Positions 1 to 9,045 of a stretch of 64,000 bases of DNA are shown in pieces. A program made the translations under genes and the position numbers. Position 1 is the stretch's first letter. Each line of letters starts with the position of its first letter. The notes below the pieces were generated by a model, which was not told the DNA's origin, ran no database searches, and was given only the letters and a program-made list of their open reading frames with translations. The DNA is taken from contig JAISSU010000029.1 in the NCBI GenBank assembly GCA_031272985.1, forward strand, positions 1-64,000, written 5' to 3'. Source of the stretch: Lachnospiraceae bacterium. GTDB lineage: Bacteria > Bacillota > Clostridia > Lachnospirales > Lachnospiraceae.

Positions 1-234
1 ATTACGGAGCGTCAGCTCGATTCTCATAATATTGAGGATGCACCTTTAGCGTCACTTTTGTTTCAAACAGGTTTTCTGACGGTTAAGAAGGCTGATTTTG
101 TAGCGGAACCTCCGCAATATACGCTTGGATTTCCGAATATAGAAGTCTCGACGTCGCTTGCGGAATTATTTTTGAACTCAGGTTCGGGGATTCATGATCT
201 TTATGAAAATTCATTTATGACAGATAAGAGATAA
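1..234 (+). CDS. 3' end of an AAA-ATPase-like protein, apparently lacking its nuclease domain
   Basis: Frame +1 is open from the left edge to TAA at 232-234, giving the last 77 residues of a protein that starts outside the window. The stretch around LASLLFQTGFLTVKK followed by YTLGFPNIEV is the signature found near the end of the ATPase part of the AAA-ATPase-like family (Pfam AAA-ATPase_like). Members usually continue for a further 150-200 residues into a PD-(D/E)XK nuclease-like domain (PDDEXK_9, formerly DUF1703). Here the frame stops about 20 residues after the signature, and I see no continuation in another frame before metG. It is either a natural short form or a truncated gene. The family is common in gut anaerobes; its role is unknown. 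Confidence 0.6.
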   Translation: MTERQLDSHNIEDAPLASLLFQTGFLTVKKADFVAEPPQYTLGFPNIEVSTSLAELFLNSGSGIHDLYENSFMTDKR

Positions 235-315
235 TAAAACTCGCCATCGCAGTCGCAGGTCGCGGGAAGGTAGTGGTAGCTACACAACCGGTTTTTGGTT
301 TTAACTAACGCATTC

Positions 316-344
316 TTTACTTTGTGCCTCAAATACGTTAAAAT
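316..344 (+). promoter_or_regulatory. Promoter of metG
   Basis: A TTTACT -35 box (316-321) is followed after exactly 17 bases by a TAAAAT -10 box (339-344). Transcription would start near 351, leaving a short leader before metG at 375. Confidence 0.55.
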
Positions 345-374
345 GTGCAGTAACCGACTTAAACGGAGGCGCAT

Positions 375-1892
375 ATGAATAAAGAGAAATATTACTTAAC
401 TACCGCGATTACCTATACCTCGGGTAAGCCGCATATAGGCAATACTTACGAGATTGTTTTGGCTGACGCAATTTGCCGATATAAGAGACTTAAGGGTTTT
501 GATGTTTTCTTTCAGACCGGAACCGACGAGCATGGTCAGAAGGTCGAGATTAAAGCAGCCGAGAGGGGTCAGTCGCCTCAGGAATTCGTAGATGAAATCG
601 CCGCTTTGATCAAAGAGATCTGGGATTTGATGGATACCTCCTATGATAAATTCATCAGGACAACGGACAAGGACCATGAGGCGCAGGTTCAAAAGATTTT
701 CAAGAAATTATACGATCAAGGTGATATTTATAAAGGATATTACGAGGGGCTTTATTGTACTCCCTGTGAGTCTTTCTTTACCGAATCTCAGCTTATTGAC
801 GGGAAATGCCCGGACTGCGGAAGGGAGGTTTCTCCCGCAAAGGAGGAGGCTTATTTCTTTCGCATGAGTAAATATGCGGACAGACTCATTGCCCATATTA
901 ATGAACATCCTGAATTTATCCAGCCGGTTTCACGTAAAAACGAGATGATGAATAATTTTCTTCTTCCGGGATTAACAGATCTTTGCGTTTCCAGAACTTC
1001 TTTTAAATGGGGGATTCCGGTGGATTTCGCGCCCGGACATGTGGTTTATGTTTGGCTCGATGCACTTACAAACTATATTACGGGTATAGGATATAATGCC
1101 GAAGGTGAGTCCTCGGATCAGTATAAAAAGCTTTGGCCTGCGGATTTACATTTAATTGGTAAAGATATTATCAGATTTCATACAATATATTGGCCAATCT
1201 TTCTAATGGCTTTAGGCGAAACCTTGCCAAAGCAGGTTTTCGGGCATCCGTGGCTTTTACAAGGTGACGGCAAAATGAGTAAATCCAAGGGAAACGTCCT
1301 CTATGCCGACGATCTTGTAAAGATCTTTGGTGTGGACGCTGTGAGGTATTTTGTACTTCATGAGATGCCATATGATAATGACGGGATTATTTCTTGGGAA
1401 CTAATTGTGGAGCGCGTAAATTCTGACCTTGCCAATACTCTGGGAAACCTTGTTAATCGCACGGTTTCAATGGCTAATAAGTATTTCGGCGGCAGTATTT
1501 CAGACAAAGGAGCGTATGAGCCTGTAGATGATGAGCTTGTCGCTATGGTGAATAATCTTCCGGGGATCATTGATGCTAAGATGGATGAGCTGCGTGTGGC
1601 TGATGCGCTCACCGAGATTTTTAACCTCTATAAGCGTTGCAATAAATATATTGATGAGACCATGCCCTGGGCTCTCGCAAAGGATGAGGCAAAAAAAGAC
1701 AGGCTTGAAACCGTATTGTTTAATCTGCTTAGCGCAATCAAAGCAGGTACAGTGCTTTTAGAGCCATTTATGCCAAAGACTGCCAAAAAGATATTCTCGC
1801 AAATCGGCGAGGGGAAAGTGACTGAAAAACCGGAGATTTTATTTGCGAGACTTGATTTGGAAGAAGTGCTTGCTAAAGCGTCGCAGTTATAA
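375..1892 (+). CDS. metG: Methionine--tRNA ligase
   Basis: Charges tRNA-Met with methionine in the cytoplasm. The 505-residue class I synthetase shows the HIGN form of the first signature (residues 20-23) and KMSKS (300-304) that closes over ATP. A zinc knuckle is formed by C128/C131 and C145/C148. It lacks the C-terminal EMAPII-like tRNA-binding domain present in longer (about 640 residue) bacterial enzymes, so it is the short form. The ATG is preceded by GGAGG at a good distance. It is the first gene after a recognisable promoter and probably leads a unit with the TatD-type nuclease (36 bases downstream) and the DtxR-type regulator. The metG-tatD order is common in Bacillota. Confidence 0.97.
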   Translation: MNKEKYYLTTAITYTSGKPHIGNTYEIVLADAICRYKRLKGFDVFFQTGTDEHGQKVEIKAAERGQSPQEFVDEIAALIKEIWDLMDTSYDKFIRTTDKDHEAQVQKIFKKLYDQGDIYKGYYEGLYCTPCESFFTESQLIDGKCPDCGREVSPAKEEAYFFRMSKYADRLIAHINEHPEFIQPVSRKNEMMNNFLLPGLTDLCVSRTSFKWGIPVDFAPGHVVYVWLDALTNYITGIGYNAEGESSDQYKKLWPADLHLIGKDIIRFHTIYWPIFLMALGETLPKQVFGHPWLLQGDGKMSKSKGNVLYADDLVKIFGVDAVRYFVLHEMPYDNDGIISWELIVERVNSDLANTLGNLVNRTVSMANKYFGGSISDKGAYEPVDDELVAMVNNLPGIIDAKMDELRVADALTEIFNLYKRCNKYIDETMPWALAKDEAKKDRLETVLFNLLSAIKAGTVLLEPFMPKTAKKIFSQIGEGKVTEKPEILFARLDLEEVLAKASQL

Positions 1893-1928
1893 ATACTGAT
1901 TACAGATTTGTAATTATCGGAGGGCATT

Positions 1929-2717
1929 TTGGGCATTATAGATACGCATACACATTACGACGACGAGGCTTTTGATGCCGACAGGGATGAACTCATAGAA
2001 TCGCTTTATCAAAGTGGAATAGAATCAATAGTAAATGCCGGTTCTACTGCTTCTTCACTAAAAAAGGTAATAGAGCTTACCGCGAAATGGGACAATATGT
2101 ATGGGGCTTTGGGGATTCATCCCGACGAAGCAAATGATTTGACAGCCGAACTTTATGAGGAAATCAGAGAAGAACTTAATAATCCCAAAATAGTGGCCGT
2201 AGGGGAAATCGGGCTTGATTATCACTGGATGGTCTGCCCAAAGGAATTGCAGGCCCAAAAGCTGGTTATGCAGCTTGAATTAGCAAGGGAATCGGATAAA
2301 CCGGTTATTATTCATAGCAGGGACGCAGCGGCGGATACGTTTTCGCTATTAGATGAAAACGCAAATGGTTTGACAGGGATAATACATTGTTATGCCTATT
2401 CCGTAGAAATGGCAAAAGAATACGTGAAAAAAGGTTTTCTTTTGGGAATCGGGGGAGTTGTTACCTTTCCGAATGCGAAAAAGTTAAAAGAGGTCGTAAA
2501 AGAGATTCCTCTTTCGTCGTTGGTACTGGAAACTGACTGCCCATATTTAGCACCTGTGCCATACAGAGGTAAAAGAAATAATTCTGCGTATTTGACATAT
2601 GTCGCCGACGAAATCGCGAAAATCAAAGGATTTGAAAGAGCCGAAGTCATTGAAAAGACAACAGAGAACGCAAAACGACTGTTTGCAATCCAAAATGGAG
2701 AGTTATCATGGAAGTAA
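1929..2717 (+). CDS. tatD: TatD family metal-dependent DNase
   Basis: A 262-residue TIM-barrel metal hydrolase of the TatD/YcfH type. Metal ligands are visible in order: HxH near the N-terminus (DTHTHYDDEAFD), EIGLDYH, HSRDA, HCYAYS, and the closing ETDCPYLAP. Known relatives are 3'-5' exonucleases or endonucleases in DNA repair; the substrate of this one is not shown. The start is a TTG at 1929, supported by GGAGGG about 8 bases upstream and by the family starting right before the DTH motif; there is no ATG nearby. It follows metG closely and its last 10 bases overlap the next gene, implying translational coupling. Confidence 0.93.
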   Translation: MGIIDTHTHYDDEAFDADRDELIESLYQSGIESIVNAGSTASSLKKVIELTAKWDNMYGALGIHPDEANDLTAELYEEIREELNNPKIVAVGEIGLDYHWMVCPKELQAQKLVMQLELARESDKPVIIHSRDAAADTFSLLDENANGLTGIIHCYAYSVEMAKEYVKKGFLLGIGGVVTFPNAKKLKEVVKEIPLSSLVLETDCPYLAPVPYRGKRNNSAYLTYVADEIAKIKGFERAEVIEKTTENAKRLFAIQNGELSWK

Positions 2718-3085
2718 GGGAATCCGCTGAAGATTATTTAGAGACAATACTGCTGCTCACGAAAAAAACGGGAGAGGTTCGTTCAATTAATATTGTCGAG
2801 GAAATGGGCTTTTCAAAGCCGAGCGTGAGTATTGCGATGAAAAAGCTGCGCACGAAAGGTCTCATTGAGATGGATAACGACGGCTATATTACGCTGACCG
2901 ATGAGGGTATGCAGCAGGCGAGCACGGTTTATGACAGACACGCGACTCTTTATGACTGGCTGATTTCAATCGGTGTGGGCAAAAAACAAGCTGCCAAGGA
3001 CGCCTGCCGGATGGAGCACGTTATCAGTGAGGAAACATTTCGAAAAATTAAGGAGATAAACATTTCCGCTTCCGCTGCAAAATAA
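2708..3085 (+). CDS. DtxR/MntR-type metal-dependent transcription regulator
   Basis: 125 residues. The N-terminal winged helix-turn-helix (about residues 5-62) has the typical start (ESAEDYLETILLL) and a recognition region around FSKPSVSIAMKKL. The dimerisation and metal-binding part follows with YDRHATLYDWL and DACRMEHVIS, whose His, Glu and Cys side chains are the usual metal ligands of MntR/IdeR-like repressors. It lacks the C-terminal SH3-like domain, as in MntR. It probably represses metal uptake genes when Mn or Fe is plentiful, but no metal transporter lies nearby to fix the metal. It overlaps the TatD-type gene by 10 bases, so it is likely cotranscribed with it. Confidence 0.85.
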   Translation: MEVRESAEDYLETILLLTKKTGEVRSINIVEEMGFSKPSVSIAMKKLRTKGLIEMDNDGYITLTDEGMQQASTVYDRHATLYDWLISIGVGKKQAAKDACRMEHVISEETFRKIKEINISASAAK

Positions 3086-3158
3086 CCTGTTTTTCATTAC
3101 TAAACATCAATTTCTTAACTACATTAAAGTTGAAATAATTATCTTAAAATTATATCTA

Positions 3159-4016
3159 TCACAGCCCCAGCGCTTCCCCCGCGTGATAAGAACTCCTAAC
3201 AAAAGGAGCAGATGCCACGAACTCAAAGCCTTTTTCGTATGCTATTTTCTCATATTCAGCGAACGTTTCAGGCGTTATATAATCAATAACGGGATGGTGC
3301 TCTTTGCTCGGAGCGAGGTATTGTCCTATTGTCAGGAACTCGCATCCGACTTCTCTTAAGTCGTCAAAAAGTGTTAAGATTTGTTCTTTTGTCTCACCTA
3401 TTCCTACCATTATTCCGCTTTTACTTTTGATACAGTTGTCAAATTCTTTTATGCGCCCAAGAACTTCCAAAGAGCGTTCATATATCGCCTGTGGTCGAAC
3501 TTGCGTATATAGTTCCTTTACGGTTTCCATATTATGGCTTATTACGTCGGGTTTTGCGTCAGTAACCATCTTCAGTGCGCTTTTGTCGCCTAGGAAATCA
3601 GGTATCAGGACTTCGATTGCGGTATTAGGGCTCTGTACTCTGATTGATTTTATTGTATTAGCAAAATGCTCTGCCCCGCCGTCAGCTAAATCATCCCTCG
3701 TAACAGAGGTAATCACCACGTAAGAGAGCGAAAGTTCGGCGACTGCCTGTCCTATACGTGCCGGTTCCTCCGGGTCTAAGGCCTGCACGGCGGCATTTCT
3801 GACATTGCAAAAGCGGCAATTCCTCGTGCAATTTGTCCCAAGAATCATAAAAGTTGCGGTTCTTTTAGAGAAGCACTCGCCATAATTAGGGCAGTCGGCC
3901 TCCCTGCAAACGGTATTTAAATTCAGCTTTTCCAATATTGCGTGAGTGACTTCCATATCTTCATATCGGACAAATTTCTTCTTAAGCCATTCGGGTTTTC
4001 TTTTGAATTCGGTCAT
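3159..4016 (-). CDS. lipA: Lipoyl synthase
   Basis: A radical SAM enzyme that inserts two sulfurs into the octanoyl group carried by lipoyl domains. It shows the auxiliary cluster motif CREADCPNYGEC (C-X4-C-X5-C) and then the radical SAM motif CTRNCRFC (C-X3-C-X2-C); the C-terminal RSSYHAGE carries the serine that binds the auxiliary cluster. The frame can be extended four codons to a TTG, but that TTG overlaps GGAG, which is a good ribosome site for the ATG at 4016, so I start there (285 residues). It lies downstream of lplA on the same strand. Together the two cover scavenging and synthesis of lipoate. Confidence 0.96.
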   Translation of the reverse strand: MTEFKRKPEWLKKKFVRYEDMEVTHAILEKLNLNTVCREADCPNYGECFSKRTATFMILGTNCTRNCRFCNVRNAAVQALDPEEPARIGQAVAELSLSYVVITSVTRDDLADGGAEHFANTIKSIRVQSPNTAIEVLIPDFLGDKSALKMVTDAKPDVISHNMETVKELYTQVRPQAIYERSLEVLGRIKEFDNCIKSKSGIMVGIGETKEQILTLFDDLREVGCEFLTIGQYLAPSKEHHPVIDYITPETFAEYEKIAYEKGFEFVASAPFVRSSYHAGEALGL

Positions 4017-4086
4017 AATTGTCTCCAATTAATAATATTTATTTTTAGTAGCGCAAATATCAGATTAAATGTCTTAGGGTAAGCAT

Positions 4087-5082
4087 TTATATGCAATTGA
4101 TTATGTCATCCCCTGAAAGTGACCCGAGACAGTTCCTTATTATATCAGAGTTCTCGGAAATTATCTTCTCAAAAGTGCTTCTTTCAGGCAGCTGATTAAT
4201 AAATAATTTTTCCAATTCCGAAATCTCCGATAGCCCCATAAAATCACCGCGGATACGAAAATCAGTAATCCTTCCTTTTTTTGTTATATAACTTATATCG
4301 AGTTTCCCGCCGGGGTAGCGCTTTGAATTATTGAATTCATAAGAAGGATTGTGCCCATATGTCCAGTCGTCATTTGAATATCGTTCAAGTCTTATTGCCT
4401 CAATATTTTCAAGCTGATTTTCTGAAAGGTCGTAATTCTCGCTTTTAAGAGCTTCCCGCAGTCTTTTAGAGAGCACTTTACGAAATTCCGGTGTGGAAGG
4501 TGCTTCTTTCATGTATTCGCAGAGATTGGTCACCCGTTTTCTGACAGAAGTAATACTTTTACTTTTGATTTTTTCAGGGTCCACGACTAAGAGCGAGCCC
4601 AAAAGCTCTAAATCGGCATTATATAATAGCGATCCGTGACTTACGATTCTGTCTTTTTGGACATATTGAGCTAATCCCGAGATTTTCCGTCCATCCAGCA
4701 AAATGTCATTTCGTCCTTCTAATTGCGCGGGTATCCCAAAAGAGCGTAAAACAGATAAAAGCGGCTTTACCAGATATTCGCGCAGCAGTTCTTTATTATC
4801 GCTGTTTCCATCCCAAGGCAGAATAATTGTATAAAGAAAGGTCCCGGGATCCGTGAAAATCGTGCCGCCCCCGCTCCTTCTGCGTACAATCGATACGTCA
4901 TTTTCCTTTGCCAATACTTCATTGATTTCAGCTTGCAATACTTGATTGCAGCCAAGCATCGCAGTGGGTTTCGTCTGCCAGAGCAAAAAAACGGGCGCGG
5001 ACATTTTCCCGATGCCCGCGAAATATTCTTCCGTGGCAAAGAAAAAAGCCGCGTCGTTTGAGGGGTGTTCAATGAAAATCAT
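4087..5082 (-). CDS. lplA: Lipoate--protein ligase
   Basis: 331 residues, LplA type: attaches free lipoate, through lipoyl-AMP, to lipoyl domains such as GcvH or E2 subunits. Seen are the RRRSGGGTIFTDPG loop that binds the adenylate, the substrate-binding region near SKSITSVRKRV, and a C-terminal accessory domain (about 245-331) with SYEFNNSKRYPGGKLD. This is the full LplA architecture rather than the shorter LipM/LipL transferases. The ATG at 5082 follows GGGAG. The gene sits 70 bases upstream of lipA. It is also 72 bases downstream of the ABC permease on the same strand; whether it shares that transcript is unclear. Confidence 0.93.
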   Translation of the reverse strand: MIFIEHPSNDAAFFFATEEYFAGIGKMSAPVFLLWQTKPTAMLGCNQVLQAEINEVLAKENDVSIVRRRSGGGTIFTDPGTFLYTIILPWDGNSDNKELLREYLVKPLLSVLRSFGIPAQLEGRNDILLDGRKISGLAQYVQKDRIVSHGSLLYNADLELLGSLLVVDPEKIKSKSITSVRKRVTNLCEYMKEAPSTPEFRKVLSKRLREALKSENYDLSENQLENIEAIRLERYSNDDWTYGHNPSYEFNNSKRYPGGKLDISYITKKGRITDFRIRGDFMGLSEISELEKLFINQLPERSTFEKIISENSDIIRNCLGSLSGDDIINCI

Positions 5083-5154
5083 GCAGTCTCCCTTTTATCC
5101 GTAAAAACTCAAGTCACATCAATAGTCTTTTTATAGCGAATAAATAAGGCTATG

Positions 5155-7200
5155 TCAATACTCACCCCGGACTTGTGTTTCATAATCTCTGGCAAGAATT
5201 GTTTTCGAGCCAAGATATGTCGCAAGGAAATATCCGCCGTAAATTAAAAGCAGTGTGGCGGCTGTGAAAAGAGCCGAAACCAAGATGCCGACGCCGTTAT
5301 AAAGGCTTACAATCCGTGCGGTTATACTTATTATTATTATCGAATGAAAGATTGCAAGCACCATCGGCGCTGCAAAATATATTCCTGTTTGTGTCAGAAT
5401 ACTCCTTAAGACCATCTTATTTTCTGCTCCGATTTTCTTTAGGAGCGCATACCTGCCGATATTGTCACCTGTCTCGGAAAGTTGCCTGATTGATAATACC
5501 GCAGCCGCCGCAATTAAGAAAACGATACCTACGTAAACAGCTAAATAAGAGATGACCAACATATCAGAGTCATTTTTTCCCATAACGCTCGCTTTTGTTT
5601 CCAGATTAAGCCGCATTCCTTCACCGGCATAGAGCTTTGAAAAAGCTTCTTTGCAAAGAGATTCCATGACTTCTTCGCTGTAAGCGGGATTATCGGAATC
5701 GGTTTTATAATTAATATTAAGAACATCTTTTACTGTCGAATGACCGTCTAATATCGCATCAGGAAGTATCAATGTCACCGTTGAGCTCTGATTTGTCGCA
5801 TTAAAAAGCGGCTTTGTGGTAAAGGCGTCCGCACCCGGATTTAGCTTTACATTGCCGTCCACGGTAATACTCTTTCCGCTTCTTACATATGCCGAAAGCG
5901 CGTCTTTTAAGTTCTGATTGGGGAAGCTGCATGAGAGCGCATACTGCGTATCAGACAGACTAAGCGTGGCGCGCCCCTGCATTGAGAGGATCTCATTGTA
6001 TTCAGAGAGTTTAACTGCATAGGTGTCTGCCGTGATACGTTCTCCTCCCATTGACAATGTAAGCGAAGGGGACTTGTAATAACGTATACTTTCAGATTCC
6101 TTCGCGAAGGTATCTAAATCAACCCCTGCCTTATTAAGTGCTTCTTTTATTTCAAAGCCTTCATAGGTATTGTATGAATCATCATCCAAAAAGCCGGCGT
6201 CTACGACAATACTTGCATCAAAAGGCGTATTGTCGGAAAGCGACGCCGCAAGAGCTCTGGTTAATCCCAAACCGGATGAAAGTGTCGCGATTGACACAAA
6301 GAGCATCAGACAAACAACGCTAAGCGATACCCAGGTGGTGTTCAGTTTTGAGGTAATTTGGCGCGCCACAAACATATTCAGATTCTTTAAATATACTTTC
6401 GGATGCATTTGAATTAATTTTAGTACAAAGCCCGAAAGCGAGAAAAACAAAAGGAAGGTACCCAGAGTCGTAAGTCCCGCAAACAGATAAAGTGTATCTG
6501 ATTTTAGCGCGTCCAATCCGGTGAGGACTTTGGAATAGCCAATGCCAAGCATAACAACAGAGAGTAAAAATATTACCAAACTGATACCGGTCTTTGGAAG
6601 TTTATGAGATTCATTTTTACGCTCTGCATAAAGAAGCGACACCGGTTTTCTGTTTCCGATAGCGAGCACGTTGAATATTAATGTTACAAAAAAGATTAGT
6701 CCGAAATAAATAATCGCACGTACTGTGGCCGAAGCCGAAAACACCAGATGAAAATTCTCTATCTGAGTGTGCAGGAGTCTCGCAGTGAGAAGACAGACAC
6801 ATTGGGAGAGTAAAACCCCAAAGATTAGCCCAATTGCCAATGAAAACAGCCCTACAAACAGCGTTTCGGTGATTAGTATTCGTGAAATTGTACCCGGTTC
6901 CATGCCAAGTACCATGTACATTCCGAATTCCTTTTTTCTGCGGCGAAGAAGAAAGTTATTCGCATAAAGCATGAGGAATCCGAGTATAAAGGTGATGAAT
7001 ACGGAAAGCGAAGCCATTACCAAATCAAGTGATTTCAGCGAGTTCTTGTGCGCTTCCGTAAGATTCATCAGGGTGTTTTGTGCGTTAAATGAATTAAATA
7101 CATAAAAAATGCATACGCCGAGTGAAAGCGTGATGAAATAAATTACATAATCCCTGAAGCTTCTTTTTACGTTTCTGAAAGCGAGCTTACCTGTTTTCAT
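5155..7200 (-). CDS. BceB-type ABC transporter permease (FtsX family)
   Basis: 681 residues. It begins MKTGKLAFRNVKRSFRDYV, a typical BceB/YxdM start, followed by a first membrane segment, three helices (about 65-200) forming one FtsX unit, more helices, then a large mainly extracytoplasmic domain (about 320-540) and a final FtsX unit. This matches the ten-helix BceB family, which with BceA removes peptide antibiotics from their lipid targets and signals to the partner kinase. The frame is open 48 codons further upstream, but only the ATG at 7200 has a good ribosome site (GGGAGGTGAG) and it overlaps the ATPase gene by 14 bases, a typical coupled arrangement. Confidence 0.92.
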   Translation of the reverse strand: MKTGKLAFRNVKRSFRDYVIYFITLSLGVCIFYVFNSFNAQNTLMNLTEAHKNSLKSLDLVMASLSVFITFILGFLMLYANNFLLRRRKKEFGMYMVLGMEPGTISRILITETLFVGLFSLAIGLIFGVLLSQCVCLLTARLLHTQIENFHLVFSASATVRAIIYFGLIFFVTLIFNVLAIGNRKPVSLLYAERKNESHKLPKTGISLVIFLLSVVMLGIGYSKVLTGLDALKSDTLYLFAGLTTLGTFLLFFSLSGFVLKLIQMHPKVYLKNLNMFVARQITSKLNTTWVSLSVVCLMLFVSIATLSSGLGLTRALAASLSDNTPFDASIVVDAGFLDDDSYNTYEGFEIKEALNKAGVDLDTFAKESESIRYYKSPSLTLSMGGERITADTYAVKLSEYNEILSMQGRATLSLSDTQYALSCSFPNQNLKDALSAYVRSGKSITVDGNVKLNPGADAFTTKPLFNATNQSSTVTLILPDAILDGHSTVKDVLNINYKTDSDNPAYSEEVMESLCKEAFSKLYAGEGMRLNLETKASVMGKNDSDMLVISYLAVYVGIVFLIAAAAVLSIRQLSETGDNIGRYALLKKIGAENKMVLRSILTQTGIYFAAPMVLAIFHSIIIISITARIVSLYNGVGILVSALFTAATLLLIYGGYFLATYLGSKTILARDYETQVRGEY

Positions 7201-7954
7201 TTTGCTCACCTCCCAAGAATTTAAGAACCTCGAGAATCCGCGTAAAGAAGTCTTTTCTCGGCTCGTGGGCGCGCACCAGTTCATGGAAGAGTACTCCGTC
7301 CCGGATAAATAAAATTCTGTCGCAATAACTCGCCGAAAAGGCATCGTGAGTAACCATCAATATCGTGGAATTTTGCTGCTCCACTAATTTTTTAAAGCTT
7401 TCAAGCAGAGATTTAGCGGCTTTGGAGTCAAGAGCGCCAGTGGGTTCGTCCGCCAAAATGAGCATGGGATTTGTCACCAGTGCCCTTGCGCACGCAACTC
7501 TTTGGCGCTGCCCGCCTGACATCTGATAGGGGAATTGATTCAATACACCGCTGATCCCTAAGACTTCCGCGGCTTCCTCTACCCGCAACCTTATTTTAGA
7601 AGCGGGAGTTTTTTGTATTGTCAGCGAAAGCGCAATATTTTCATATGCCGTCAATGTATCCAATAAATTAAAATCCTGAAATATAAATCCGAGCGACTCA
7701 CGGCGAAATTTTGATAATGCCTTTTTATTCATTGTCGTTATGTCGGTTCCGTTAATAAGAATATGTCCGCCGGTGGCATTATCTATGGTGGAGACGCAGT
7801 TAAGCAAGGTAGTCTTCCCGCTTCCCGAAGCTCCCATTATTCCAACGAATTCCCCGCTGTCCACACAGAAACTTACACCCTTTAACGCGTGATGTAAGGT
7901 GGTCTTATTCCCGTAGTATTTTTCGAGCGATTTTACTTCCAAAACTCTTTGCAT
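7187..7954 (-). CDS. BceA-type ABC transporter ATP-binding protein
   Basis: 255 residues. Walker A GASGSGKT (41-48), signature MSGGQRQR, Walker B LILADEPTGALDS and the switch VTHD are all present. The sequence belongs to the MacB/LolD/BceA group of ATPases that partner FtsX-type permeases. It is directly followed by its permease (14-base overlap) and preceded by a two-component pair, forming a BceRSAB-type peptide detoxification module. The ribosome site GAAGGAG precedes the ATG. A 92-base AT-rich gap separates it from the kinase gene; in related systems a promoter activated by the response regulator lies in that gap, but I could not define it convincingly here. Confidence 0.94.
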   Translation of the reverse strand: MQRVLEVKSLEKYYGNKTTLHHALKGVSFCVDSGEFVGIMGASGSGKTTLLNCVSTIDNATGGHILINGTDITTMNKKALSKFRRESLGFIFQDFNLLDTLTAYENIALSLTIQKTPASKIRLRVEEAAEVLGISGVLNQFPYQMSGGQRQRVACARALVTNPMLILADEPTGALDSKAAKSLLESFKKLVEQQNSTILMVTHDAFSASYCDRILFIRDGVLFHELVRAHEPRKDFFTRILEVLKFLGGEQNENR

Positions 7955-8046
7955 GTTAAAACACTCCTTCTTAAAAATGGATTAATAACAAAATTAATTA
8001 CAGTGAAATTATGGAATTAAGAAAAGATTTTATCCATTGAATAATA

Positions 8047-9045
8047 TTACGATTCGCTTACAAAAATGTAAGAAACGGGAAAAACCAGTGTAAATGTTGT
8101 CCCGATGCCGACTTCGGATTTTACGCTTAAACCCAGCCCCATTTTATCGCATAATGTTTTGCAAAGATAGAGTCCTAAGCCTGTGGCGGCGCCGATTTTG
8201 CGCCCGTTTTCACCTGTGAATCCCTTATCGAAAATCCGCTCGATGTCTTTTGCAGGTATTCCGCAGGCGTCGTCTTCTATAAGAAGAAGAACATTTTCGT
8301 TGCCTTCTATTCCGGTAAAGCTAAGAGTGCTTGCGCCGTATTTTACAGCATTTTCCATTAATTGCCATAGAATAAAAGAAAGCCATTTTATATCCGCGAG
8401 TACTTTTGGCTCCAGATTTTGGGTCTCAATTTTAACTTTATTTGCGATTAAATATCGCGCACGTTGTTTTAGGCTCTCGCTGACCAAAGTTTTTAAGCTC
8501 GTTTCCCTCATTATATAGTCATTTTCTACGCTCGCACTTCTGCTGTAAAAAAGTGCCTGTTCGACGTAATGTTCAATTCTGTCCAATTCTCTTTGCGCGG
8601 GTGTATCGGGATTATTTTCCAGTACCAGTTTTGCTCCCGCAATCGGAGTTTTGATTTCATGGACCCACAATTCGACGAATTCACGATAGTCCCGTAATTC
8701 TTCACGCATTTTAAAAATTTCGTCATTCATTGATTTCGAAACGTCAGTCAGTATATCGTGTAAAAAAGCCCCCTCGTAAAACTCGGGCCTGTCAATAATG
8801 GCGGGAAGAAGTGTAAGCCTATCCAATTCTTCTTTATATGCCAGTAACTTTGAATACCATTTTCTTTTGCGTAAATATTCGGGAATCAAGGCTAAAATTC
8901 CTCCCAACAAAAACAAAACCGGAAGAAAAAGCGTAAATGAAAGGTCGGCTTGCACGAGCCATAAAAAGACACCACAGAAAATCGATGTGGTGAAACAAAT
9001 GGTTAAATATAATATTTTACCGGATAAATATTCTTTGATTTTCAT
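8047..9045 (-). CDS. BceS-type sensor histidine kinase (intramembrane sensing)
   Basis: 332 residues. Two membrane helices (about 11-31 and 36-55) with almost no extracytoplasmic loop, the mark of kinases that sense through their partner ABC transporter. The phosphoacceptor is H129 in WVHEIKTP. The ATPase domain shows the N box (WQLMENAVKYGA), G1 (DDACGIP), F box (DKGFTG) and G2 (GAATGLGLYL). The gene starts with an ATGA overlap (9042-9045) with the response regulator gene, so the pair is translationally coupled. It would phosphorylate that regulator when the BceAB-type transporter meets a peptide antibiotic; the actual ligand cannot be read from sequence. Confidence 0.93.
   Translation of the reverse strand: MKIKEYLSGKILYLTICFTTSIFCGVFLWLVQADLSFTLFLPVLFLLGGILALIPEYLRKRKWYSKLLAYKEELDRLTLLPAIIDRPEFYEGAFLHDILTDVSKSMNDEIFKMREELRDYREFVELWVHEIKTPIAGAKLVLENNPDTPAQRELDRIEHYVEQALFYSRSASVENDYIMRETSLKTLVSESLKQRARYLIANKVKIETQNLEPKVLADIKWLSFILWQLMENAVKYGASTLSFTGIEGNENVLLLIEDDACGIPAKDIERIFDKGFTGENGRKIGAATGLGLYLCKTLCDKMGLGLSVKSEVGIGTTFTLVFPVSYIFVSES

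Noticed and set aside
4053..4065. TTTAGTAGCGC between lplA and lipA as another copy of the 70-base element
   Set aside because: Only the first bases match; no hairpins follow.
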